Assembly (NCBI GenBank): GCA_027038695.1
Contig: JALWHA010000064.1
Span: 1-16,367 of the forward strand
DNA length: 16,367 nt
Source of the DNA: Acidobacteriota bacterium
GTDB taxonomy: Bacteria; Acidobacteriota; Holophagae; Thermotomaculales; Thermotomaculaceae
Reading direction: 5' to 3'
The translations under genes were made by a program, and so were the position numbers. Below, one piece after another: positions 6,830 through 12,329 of the stretch (positions are counted from its first letter, which is position 1; each line of letters starts with the position of its first letter). The notes below the pieces were generated by a model that was not told the origin of the DNA, made no database searches, and saw nothing but the letters and a program-made list of their open reading frames with translations.

Positions 6830-8428
6830 TTAAACCGTCGGCACACATATTGTAAATGTAGTACCTTTTCCGACTTCACTATTTACGGTAATCCTTCCGC
6901 CGACCTGCTCTATTACCCCGTAAACAACAAAAAGGCCTATCCCTATGCTCTGTCCGTTATCCTTTGAAGAAAAGAAGGGTTCAAATATGTGTGACAGGTA
7001 TTCTTCTGGAATTCCAACCCCCGTATCGGATACCGTAACCTCTACTCCTTTTCTCTTTTCATTATATTTGGCATTTATTTTAACCGTCCCGCCTAAAGGC
7101 ATAGCGTCAACTGCATTTTGAATCAAATTAATAAAAACCTGCTGCATTTTAGACGGGTCACATTTAACTTTAGGCAAATCTTCTTCATATTCTGTAATAA
7201 TTTTAATATCCAAATCTTTTATTTTAATTTTCATTAAACTAACGGCCCGTTCAATTATTTCTCTTATGTCGCAGGGAACAATCTCAGCCTCCCTTTTTGA
7301 AAAAGCCAACAATTCCTGAACAATCTTGCCGCATCTTTTTGCCTCGCTCTCCATCAAGGCAAGGTTTTTATACATTCTCTCCAATTCCCTTTCGGTTAAT
7401 TCTCCCCTTTCAACCTGCTTTTTCAACAGATTTATAAACACAATTAAGCCTGAAATAGGATTGTTAATTTCGTGAGCGATAACAGCGGCAAGCCTTCCGA
7501 GAGAAGACATTTTTTCAGCCTGAATTATCTTCTTTTGCGCTATTTTTAATTTTTGGGTTTTTTCTGCAACCCTTTTCTCAAGCTCTTTGTTCCAACCCTC
7601 TAACTCTCCCTTAAAGGCTTCCAACCTCTTAACCATTTTTTGAAACGCCCTTGCCAGCTCACCCACTTCGTCCATTTTATCTATAGGCAGAACTATATCA
7701 AAGTTTCCTACGCTTATAGCCTTTGTGCTTTCAACCAACTGCCTTATCGGAAAAGTAATCTGCTTTTTTAGAAAATAAACTATCAAAGAAGAAAGGACAA
7801 TTACAAAAAAAGTTGAAATTAATAAAATAATCCACCTGTCTTTGTTTAAAGATTCATGGAGTTTCAAAGTACAAATAGCAATATTTAAAAAGCCTAAAAT
7901 CTTTTCGTCTTTTTTGTGAGCATGGCAGGCCGCCGAGTAACATTTGGAAGAATTTAAAATAGGAACAATTGCCTTTAATGTGCACGGATTTGTTTTAGTG
8001 TCTTTATAAAAAACCAGGTATCCTGTTTTATCTACAATTTGTATGTTTTTATATTTTTTTTCACTATGGCATACCATACATTGAACCGAAAAACTAAGTT
8101 TTAAGCGTTTGTTTTTTTCTTTATCGTTTATAGTTGAATAAACCTCCCCCTTTTTATGGCTATAGATCCTTAACTCTTTAATCAATTGCTGATGACCTAT
8201 AAGTTTAAGCATACCGTCAATTGCCTGCCTATTGTTCTGCATCATATCAATTTCAAGGGCTTTTAATATTGTTTCCGAGATAGAGTTTATATTTAACTTT
8301 AAATAATCGGTATAAACCTTTTCTTGATGGGAAAGTATAAGAAAGGCGAAAAGGAAAAAACCTGTGGTTAAGCCTATCGCAACAATTATAGTAACTTTAA
8401 ACCTTAATGTCCTAAACCTTTTTTTCAT
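6830..8428 (-). CDS. Membrane sensor histidine kinase with c-type haem motifs in its periplasmic domain
   Basis: A 532-aa kinase. A transmembrane helix at about 11-33 and another at about 199-220 enclose a periplasmic sensor of about 165 residues. The sensor carries CMVCH (117-121, classic CXXCH) and CYSAACH (163-169, CX4CH followed by AH). These are the forms used for covalent c-type haem attachment, and CX4CH is a recognised variant. A HAMP domain follows (about 222-275), then a coiled coil, HisKA with phospho-acceptor H319 in AHEINNP, the N box (N434, N438), DTGVGIPE (468-475) and GIGLF. The ATG at 8428 has GAGG (8434-8437) as Shine-Dalgarno, overlapping the U-tract of the terminator behind the NrfD gene. 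The sensor probably reads redox state or a haem ligand in the periplasm; the actual signal is unknown. Its partner is the adjacent NtrC-type regulator. Confidence 0.93.
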   Translation of the reverse strand: MKKRFRTLRFKVTIIVAIGLTTGFFLFAFLILSHQEKVYTDYLKLNINSISETILKALEIDMMQNNRQAIDGMLKLIGHQQLIKELRIYSHKKGEVYSTINDKEKNKRLKLSFSVQCMVCHSEKKYKNIQIVDKTGYLVFYKDTKTNPCTLKAIVPILNSSKCYSAACHAHKKDEKILGFLNIAICTLKLHESLNKDRWIILLISTFFVIVLSSLIVYFLKKQITFPIRQLVESTKAISVGNFDIVLPIDKMDEVGELARAFQKMVKRLEAFKGELEGWNKELEKRVAEKTQKLKIAQKKIIQAEKMSSLGRLAAVIAHEINNPISGLIVFINLLKKQVERGELTERELERMYKNLALMESEAKRCGKIVQELLAFSKREAEIVPCDIREIIERAVSLMKIKIKDLDIKIITEYEEDLPKVKCDPSKMQQVFINLIQNAVDAMPLGGTVKINAKYNEKRKGVEVTVSDTGVGIPEEYLSHIFEPFFSSKDNGQSIGIGLFVVYGVIEQVGGRITVNSEVGKGTTFTICVPTV

Positions 8429-8437
8429 TTAAACCTC

Positions 8438-8464
8438 AAAAAGCCCCGCAAATCACGCGGGGCT
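8438..8464 (-). terminator. Intrinsic terminator after the NrfD-like gene
   Basis: AGCCCCGC (8442-8449) pairs perfectly with GCGGGGCT (8457-8464) across a 7-nt loop. On the minus-strand transcript the hairpin is followed by five U (8438-8442). It fills the 41-bp gap between the NrfD-like gene and the sensor kinase gene, and its U-tract abuts the kinase Shine-Dalgarno. With no room for a promoter, kinase/regulator expression must come from read-through or from a promoter inside the NrfD-like gene. Confidence 0.88.
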
Positions 8465-8469
8465 AAAAT

Positions 8470-9615
8470 CTAATTTGTCTCTACCTGTTCTTCGTAAGGG
8501 TGTTCTTCTTCAAAAATATCCAGATATTTAACCGCAAATCCGAAAATAATAAATATTACGACAACAAAAGAGGCTGAAACCGCTATTTCCTGCCAGCTCG
8601 GGATATAGTTTGCTTTTAAACTGTACTCCATCGCGGTTGTGGAAACATTAAGCCTGTTGAGTAAAAATCCAAGAACATAGGAAAAACCTGCCGTAAAAAC
8701 CCCGAACCTTGTTGAAATCCATTTTTTGTTAAATACAATAACGGCAGGAACAATTGTCCACAACAAGGTTTCAAACCACCACATAAACGAATAAAAGGAA
8801 CCGTCAAACAGAAAGTGAAGCTTATGCCCTACTATTAAACCTTCAAAGTAAGCGACAAAATAGGTTAGCTGAATAACAACCATGCCCCTTGCAAGATTTG
8901 CAAGAACGTCTAAAGGAGCTTCGTGGCCTAAAGCCCTCCAACTCAAATAGGATTCAACAATTGTCATCCCCATACCGGCGCCGACCGCGGTAATAAAGAA
9001 ATAAACGGGAAGGAGTTTGGTATACCATAACGGGTGCAATTTTTCAGGCACTATAACAAATATTGTCCCCAAAGAAGATTGATGCAGGGTTGAAATTAAA
9101 ACCCCTAAAATTACCAGAACTATATAAATTCCCTTCAGAAAGTTAACGGGTTTTCTAAACCATTTAAATTTTCCCAGAGCAAATGAAGAAAATTCAAGAG
9201 CCAGAACAGTGGTGTAAGATGCCACACAAACGGCAAGTTCAAACATAGGCGAATGGTGGTTCCCGAATACCAAAGGATGCCAGATGTCAAAGTACTTACC
9301 TAAATCCCACAACAAAGCGATTCCTACAAAGGTATAGCCTAAAAATGCCGTAAGAACGGTAGGCTTAACAATGCAATGGTACTTCTTAAGGTTAAAAATA
9401 TAGACTATAGCCGTAATTGTAAAACCTCCGGCTGCAAGCCCCACTCCCGAAATTACGTCAAAGCCCACCCATAACCCCCAGGGAAACTTATCCGACAGGT
9501 TTGTAGCGTATCCTAAACCATAAACAAACCTTTGATAGGTAGCAACCGCGCCCGCTATCAAAATAATAGCCGCAACAACACGCCAGAATGTTATTTTAAA
9601 ACCCTTTATCTTCAT
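8470..9615 (-). CDS. NrfD/HybB-family polytopic membrane subunit (quinone-interacting)
   Basis: A 381-aa integral membrane protein with about ten hydrophobic helices (first at 11-33, last at 345-366). It belongs to the HybB branch of the NrfD/PsrC superfamily; typical segments are FPWGLWVGFDV (44-54), the acidic WDLGKYFDIWHP (103-114), STLHQSSLGTIF (175-186) and ESYLSWRALGHE (221-232). Such subunits exchange electrons and protons between the quinone pool and a ferredoxin-like partner and may couple this to proton translocation. The ATG at 9615 is 2 nt after the ferredoxin stop, with GGAG as Shine-Dalgarno inside the ferredoxin's last codons, so the two are a tightly coupled pair. No hydrogenase, molybdopterin enzyme or multihaem cytochrome is encoded beside it, so its catalytic partner is not in the window. 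Confidence 0.9.
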   Translation of the reverse strand: MKIKGFKITFWRVVAAIILIAGAVATYQRFVYGLGYATNLSDKFPWGLWVGFDVISGVGLAAGGFTITAIVYIFNLKKYHCIVKPTVLTAFLGYTFVGIALLWDLGKYFDIWHPLVFGNHHSPMFELAVCVASYTTVLALEFSSFALGKFKWFRKPVNFLKGIYIVLVILGVLISTLHQSSLGTIFVIVPEKLHPLWYTKLLPVYFFITAVGAGMGMTIVESYLSWRALGHEAPLDVLANLARGMVVIQLTYFVAYFEGLIVGHKLHFLFDGSFYSFMWWFETLLWTIVPAVIVFNKKWISTRFGVFTAGFSYVLGFLLNRLNVSTTAMEYSLKANYIPSWQEIAVSASFVVVIFIIFGFAVKYLDIFEEEHPYEEQVETN

Positions 9616-9617
9616 AA

Positions 9618-10406
9618 TTATTCTCCTTCACCCTTGTTGTTTTTCGGTTTTTCCCCATTATTCTTCGCAACCTCAACCTTTCTGTTGTTAAGCCACCACA
9701 TACCCGTTAAGAAAGTAGCCCAAACAGGGACAAATACGGGTATCTTATTTAAAACATTCCAGGTTAAATCAGGCAAAGGCTCCTTCGGCAGATTTTCCTT
9801 TAAACCGTAAGGAACAAATTTTTCAAGGGGCACATTCTTGGGAAGGAGAAACATAACACTTGTACCGCCGACTTCATGCTCTCCGTACACAAAATTATGG
9901 TATGTATCCGGGTTATCTTTAATTCTTTTATGAGCCATTTGTAACAAATCTTTTCTTTCACCGAAGTATGTTGCCCCGCCTCCTTCGTTCTGGCAGGCTT
10001 CTGCACATGCCGTAGGCAATCCCTTTTTAATCCTTGTGTCATAGCACATAATACATTTTCTAACCTGCGGGATAGGTTTGTGCCATTCATATTTAGGAAT
10101 TTCAAAAGGGCATGCCATCATACAGTAACGGCAACCTATACACCGGTCATAATCATAAACCACAGGCCCCTCAGGCGTTTTATGCAGTGCCGAAACAGGA
10201 CAAACAGACGCACAGGTAGGGTCTACACAATGCCTGCATAGGTTTCTCATATAAACATCATCGGTCACCTCATTGATCACCGTATAGTTTGCGTAATCAA
10301 GGGTTTTCCCGACTTTCCCTGGTAAATGATGTTCTTTTTTACAAGCTTCCGCACATACTCCGCAACCGGCGCACTCTGTTAAATCAATTAGCATTGCCTT
10401 GGACAT
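9618..10406 (-). CDS. Four-cluster [4Fe-4S] electron-transfer subunit (HybA/DmsB-like) with C-terminal membrane helix
   Basis: A 262-aa iron-sulfur protein with 16 Cys in four groups: C12/15/18/22, C57/60/65/69, C89/92/95/99 and C118/121/134/138. This is the classic layout of the DmsB/PsrB/HybA family, each group contributing to [4Fe-4S] cubanes. A hydrophobic helix at about 222-239 (VPVWATFLTGMWW) should anchor it in the membrane, followed by a charged tail. Unlike HybA it has no twin-arginine or other signal peptide: the first cluster begins at residue 12. That implies cytoplasmic cluster domains unless the anchor or a partner carries it across. The ATG at 10406 is preceded by GGGAGG (10413-10418). 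A sigma54 promoter candidate lies about 130 bp upstream. It is predicted to pass electrons to or from the NrfD-like subunit encoded next. Confidence 0.9.
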   Translation of the reverse strand: MSKAMLIDLTECAGCGVCAEACKKEHHLPGKVGKTLDYANYTVINEVTDDVYMRNLCRHCVDPTCASVCPVSALHKTPEGPVVYDYDRCIGCRYCMMACPFEIPKYEWHKPIPQVRKCIMCYDTRIKKGLPTACAEACQNEGGGATYFGERKDLLQMAHKRIKDNPDTYHNFVYGEHEVGGTSVMFLLPKNVPLEKFVPYGLKENLPKEPLPDLTWNVLNKIPVFVPVWATFLTGMWWLNNRKVEVAKNNGEKPKNNKGEGE

Positions 10407-10425
10407 TTAAGCCTCCCGATTTTAA

Positions 10426-10441
10426 ATGAACAATCGTTCAT
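10426..10441. promoter_or_regulatory. Operator-like palindrome in the ferredoxin leader
   Basis: ATGAAC-AATC-GTTCAT is a perfect 6-bp-arm inverted repeat, 20 bp before the start codon and downstream of the predicted sigma54 start point. The shape and sequence resemble operators of TetR-family repressors, and it could act as a roadblock. No such repressor is encoded in the window. It could alternatively form a leader hairpin. Confidence 0.45.
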
Positions 10442-10495
10442 AATTTAACTCTTTTTTATCCATTGTGCAAGAAAAATTAACAAATATTGTTTTAC

Positions 10496-10510
10496 CCACA
10501 AAAAATGTGG
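10496..10510 (-). other. Short stem-loop near the predicted 5' end of the ferredoxin mRNA
   Basis: CCACA and TGTGG arms enclose a 5-nt loop about 11 nt after the inferred sigma54 start site. No U-tract follows, so it is not a terminator. It might stabilise the transcript 5' end; function is not established. Confidence 0.3.
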
Positions 10511-10532
10511 AAAACAACCGCATACTCTATAT

Positions 10533-10548
10533 TGCAAAAAACGTACCA
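10533..10548 (-). promoter_or_regulatory. Sigma54 (-24/-12) promoter for the ferredoxin/NrfD genes
   Basis: On the minus strand the sequence reads TGGTACGTTTTTTGCA. It matches the sigma54 consensus TGGYACG-N4-TTGCW at every defined position, with the invariant GG and GC dinucleotides exactly 10 nt apart. Transcription would begin near 10521, giving a leader of about 115 nt. The location directly upstream of a gene pair whose neighbours encode an NtrC-type activator makes chance occurrence unlikely. Confidence 0.8.
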
Positions 10549-10664
10549 TCCATTTAACTTATTGAAAATAATGCAAATATTTTAAATTCATAATTGAAAA
10601 AAATAAAAAACTGTAGAAAAAGGCAACAGTCAAAAAATAAAACAGTCACTTCTCTTTTATAATG

Positions 10665-10677
10665 AATAAGTTACAAT
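10665..10677. promoter_or_regulatory. Candidate activator-binding element upstream of the ferredoxin promoter
   Basis: AATAAGTTACAAT differs by one base from AATTAGTTACAAT at 12334-12346, which lies upstream of the other sigma54 promoter. Here it is centred about 150 bp upstream of the inferred start site, within the range for sigma54 enhancers. Assignment to the local NtrC-type regulator is inferred. Confidence 0.45.
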
Positions 10678-10691
10678 ATGTGCTGCAATTC

Positions 10692-10705
10692 TCAACAACT
10701 GTTGA
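10692..10705. repeat. Inverted repeat TCAACA-AC-TGTTGA
   Basis: A perfect 6-bp-arm dyad with a 2-bp centre lies about 177 bp upstream of the inferred ferredoxin start site and 21 bp beyond the end of the GcvH-like gene. The loop is too short for a good RNA hairpin, so a protein-binding site is the more likely reading. No second copy was seen. Confidence 0.4.
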
Positions 10706-10726
10706 ATTTTACAACAGACTTGATCC

Positions 10727-11533
10727 TTAATGCTTTTTGTAAGATAAAAGAAAATTTTCAATAATTTTTTCCGATTTAAACTCTAAATGCGCAAAATCCA
10801 TATTACCGCCATCTGCGGTAAATTCACTATTCTCAAAAAGCATTACTCTCAAAGCCGTTAATTCATATTTCATCCATTGTTCCGATTCTTTTCCTAACAA
10901 AAGGGATTGAAGATCAGTTTCAAGGCTAAAAGGTTTTACCGCACATAACCATACAAAAGACTCGTTTGAATTTATATCTTCCGTAATGTTTTCATTTAAC
11001 CTGATCACTTCTCCCGAAACAGGCGACAGTACCGGAAAATACTCATTATCCACTATTAGCGAAAAACCTATCTCATTAGCTTCTACAAAGTCACCGACAT
11101 CAGGCAACGCAATTTTTTCCGCTTTTTTACCTAAAAGGTTTAACAAAAAGGAATCAATGCCCATTAACATATTCCCGTTTTTCCCGATACTAACTACTGT
11201 ATGTCCCCTATGGTAAAAAAGGCACGGAGAAAAATACAAATTTTCTATTCTTTTAGAACAAAAGTAAGCCTCCTCGGGAAATAAGGAAGAATTTGCAAAC
11301 CTTTTGTGGATAGGGCAATCCTTGCACTCAAACTCATTCTCACAAACCTTCGGTGAACTCAGATCACCTGAAAAGTAGTACCTGCAAACCTTTCTACTCT
11401 TATCTAAATCAGGGAAAACCTCTTTTAACCCTTCTGCGTCCACATCAAATGAATTCAAACTTCTTTCAGTCTTTTTTGTATTGGTAAAGATTACCCCGAA
11501 AACAAAACTCATAAAAACAAATAACGGTGTCAT
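10727..11533 (-). CDS. Membrane-anchored Cys-rich protein with degenerate GcvH-like (lipoyl-type) domain
   Basis: A 268-aa protein. An N-terminal hydrophobic helix (1-17) could be an anchor or signal. Next comes a Cys motif, C50-x13-C64-x5-C70-x2-C73, then C92 and C104; these could bind a metal or an Fe-S cluster or form disulfides. Residues about 108-215 resemble the glycine-cleavage H protein fold: HTVVSI, GIDSFLLNLLG, LPDVGDFVEA and SPVSGEVIRLNENI follow the H-protein order. The lipoylated Lys, expected 7 residues before SPVSG, is Asn163, so classic lipoylation seems impossible. The ATG at 11533 has GGAGG (11540-11544) next to the U-tract of a terminator. Position between the small membrane proteins and the ferredoxin/NrfD pair suggests a part of the same redox complex; the function is unknown. 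Confidence 0.72.
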   Translation of the reverse strand: MTPLFVFMSFVFGVIFTNTKKTERSLNSFDVDAEGLKEVFPDLDKSRKVCRYYFSGDLSSPKVCENEFECKDCPIHKRFANSSLFPEEAYFCSKRIENLYFSPCLFYHRGHTVVSIGKNGNMLMGIDSFLLNLLGKKAEKIALPDVGDFVEANEIGFSLIVDNEYFPVLSPVSGEVIRLNENITEDINSNESFVWLCAVKPFSLETDLQSLLLGKESEQWMKYELTALRVMLFENSEFTADGGNMDFAHLEFKSEKIIENFLLSYKKH

Positions 11534-11544
11534 ATTACACCTCC

Positions 11545-11570
11545 AAAAAAAAGAAGGCCCGAAGGCCTTC
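11545..11570 (-). terminator. Intrinsic terminator with UUCG loop after the small-protein cluster
   Basis: GAAGGCC and GGCCTTC arms (11553-11559 and 11564-11570) close a TTCG tetraloop on the minus strand and are followed by eight U (11545-11552). This is a textbook strong terminator. It sits between the last small-protein gene and the GcvH-like gene, whose Shine-Dalgarno (11540-11544) touches the end of the U-tract. Confidence 0.93.
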
Positions 11571-11584
11571 CTATAACATTTATT

Positions 11585-11773
11585 CTATTTAGCTTCCTTC
11601 TCTTCGGCCTTTTTTTCCTCTTTCTCTATCTTTTTACCGCCGTCCTGAGCAAATACAAGGTTCGGTTCCAGAGCCAATTTCCTCGCTTCCGCTCTCTTTT
11701 TCCTCACAGAAAGAACTATCATGTCAACCGTCAAGCACGCAATAATTGTTAAAACAACCAATAAAGCAACCAT
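11585..11773 (-). CDS. Small membrane protein, paralogue 3 of a tandem trio (62 aa)
   Basis: The predicted product has one N-terminal transmembrane helix (about 1-22, VALLVVLTIIACLTVDMIVL), a basic stretch (VRKKRAEARK), then LALEPNLVFAQDGG and a Lys/Glu-rich tail. It is about 75% identical over its first 50 residues to the neighbour at 11786-11965. The ATG at 11773 has a strong GGGGGA Shine-Dalgarno, 12 nt after the preceding stop. A strong terminator follows the stop codon. The VFA-Q junction looks like a signal peptidase I site, but it lies too far from the helix for a normal signal peptide. No named family is recognised; a small accessory subunit of a membrane complex is a reasonable guess. 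Confidence 0.85.
   Translation of the reverse strand: MVALLVVLTIIACLTVDMIVLSVRKKRAEARKLALEPNLVFAQDGGKKIEKEEKKAEEKEAK
11637..11653 (-). repeat. 17-bp repeat, copy in paralogue 3
   Basis: CCGCCGTCCTGAGCAAA (plus-strand reading) is identical in all three small genes (also 11829-11845 and 12018-12034). It encodes FAQDGG on the minus strand, with identical bases even at synonymous positions while the flanks differ. Confidence 0.9.
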
Positions 11774-11785
11774 CTTAATCCCCCT

Positions 11786-11965
11786 TTATCTATTTTCTTT
11801 ATTATCTTTTACTTCTTTAACAGGTTCTCCGCCGTCCTGAGCAAAAACAATGTTAGGCTCAAGGGCAAGCTTCCTCGCATTCGCTCTCTTTTTCTCCATG
11901 GAAAGAACAATCATATCAACCGTCAAACACGTAATAATTGTTAAAACAACTAATAAAGCAACCAT
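11786..11965 (-). CDS. Small membrane protein, paralogue 2 of a tandem trio (59 aa)
   Basis: It is predicted to have an N-terminal transmembrane helix (VALLVVLTIITCLTVDMIVL), a basic region (MEKKRANARK), LALEPNIVFAQDGGEP and a charged tail. The ATG at 11965 was chosen over an in-frame TTG at 11971 because GGAG (11973-11976) is 7 nt upstream of the ATG. It starts 12 nt after paralogue 1. The near-identity with paralogue 3 shows a recent duplication, and both open frames are intact, so selection probably keeps them. Function unknown; it belongs to the putative sigma54-controlled redox locus. Confidence 0.85.
   Translation of the reverse strand: MVALLVVLTIITCLTVDMIVLSMEKKRANARKLALEPNIVFAQDGGEPVKEVKDNKENR
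11829..11845 (-). repeat. 17-bp repeat, copy in paralogue 2
   Basis: This is the second identical copy of the FAQDGG-encoding 17-mer, 192 bp from the first and 189 bp from the third. Confidence 0.9.
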
Positions 11966-11977
11966 CTTCAATCTCCT

Positions 11978-12154
11978 TTATTTATCTTCTTTTTCTTTGA
12001 CTTCTCCAACAGGCTCTCCGCCGTCCTGAGCAAAAACCGGATTTGCTGCTATTGATGCCATTTTTACCCTTTTCTCTGCTTCCTTTTTACGCTCAAGGTA
12101 AGTTCCGATTGCAAAGCAAACGGCAAATGTTAAGATTACTAATAAAACAGTCAT
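11978..12154 (-). CDS. Small membrane protein, paralogue 1 of a tandem trio (58 aa)
   Basis: This gene encodes MTVLLVILTFAVCFAIGTYL (a membrane helix), then ERKKEAEKRVK, MASIAANPVFAQDGGEP and a charged tail ending KEKEDK. It is the most divergent of the three, sharing the helix-basic-VFAQDGG layout rather than close sequence. The ATG at 12154 has a perfect AGGAGG (12160-12165) at 5-nt spacing, the best ribosome site in the cluster. It is the first gene of the trio and lies about 100 nt downstream of the inferred sigma54 start site. Function unknown; an accessory or assembly subunit for the NrfD-type complex is inferred from context only. Confidence 0.85.
   Translation of the reverse strand: MTVLLVILTFAVCFAIGTYLERKKEAEKRVKMASIAANPVFAQDGGEPVGEVKEKEDK
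12018..12034 (-). repeat. 17-bp repeat, copy in paralogue 1
   Basis: This third identical copy of the FAQDGG-encoding 17-mer lies in the most divergent paralogue, where the sequence on both sides has changed. Confidence 0.9.
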
Positions 12155-12214
12155 GGTAACCTCCTATTTATTTAATTTGTTATTAAAATTCCTTTTCTAA
12201 CCTGATTTGATTTT

Positions 12215-12229
12215 TCAAAGAACCTTTGA
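12215..12229 (-). other. Stem-loop in the leader of the small-protein mRNA
   Basis: TCAAAG and CTTTGA arms enclose a 3-nt loop about 25 nt after the inferred start site. It lacks a U-tract, so it is not a terminator; a role in mRNA stability is possible but unproven. Confidence 0.3.
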
Positions 12230-12264
12230 GGCTTTGCTTTCTTTTGCCTCTCACCTTTAATATA

Positions 12265-12280
12265 TGCACAACCTGTGCCA
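12265..12280 (-). promoter_or_regulatory. Sigma54 (-24/-12) promoter for the small-protein cluster
   Basis: The minus strand reads TGGCACAGGTTGTGCA. The -24 box TGGCAC is perfect, and the GG and GC dinucleotides are exactly 10 nt apart. The -12 box GTGCA differs from TTGCA by one base. Transcription would start near 12254, giving a leader of about 100 nt. A possible activator dyad lies about 85 bp upstream of that point. Confidence 0.75.
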
Positions 12281-12329
12281 AAATAAAATATTACCTTTAT
12301 TTTCTATAAATTAACCAATTAGATAAAGG

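Larger units (their letters stand above)
10407..10726. other. 320-bp regulatory intergenic region upstream of the ferredoxin gene
   Basis: No credible gene is present. Reading toward the ferredoxin gene on the minus strand, the region holds an inverted repeat (10692-10705), a GTTACAAT-containing element (10665-10677), two direct copies of AACAGTCA (10625-10632 and 10641-10648), a sigma54 promoter (10533-10548), a short stem-loop at the expected 5' end of the mRNA (10496-10510), an operator-like palindrome (10426-10441) and the Shine-Dalgarno. No convincing terminator is seen behind the GcvH-like gene. Confidence 0.7.

Noticed and set aside
9532..9810. A plus-strand open frame of 92 codons opposite the NrfD/ferredoxin junction
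   Set aside because: It is antisense to two firmly identified genes and has no supporting ribosome site or family match.
11637..12034. The three 17-bp repeats as a CRISPR-like array
   Set aside because: They lie inside three coding frames about 190 bp apart and encode the same peptide; there is no repeat-spacer pattern.
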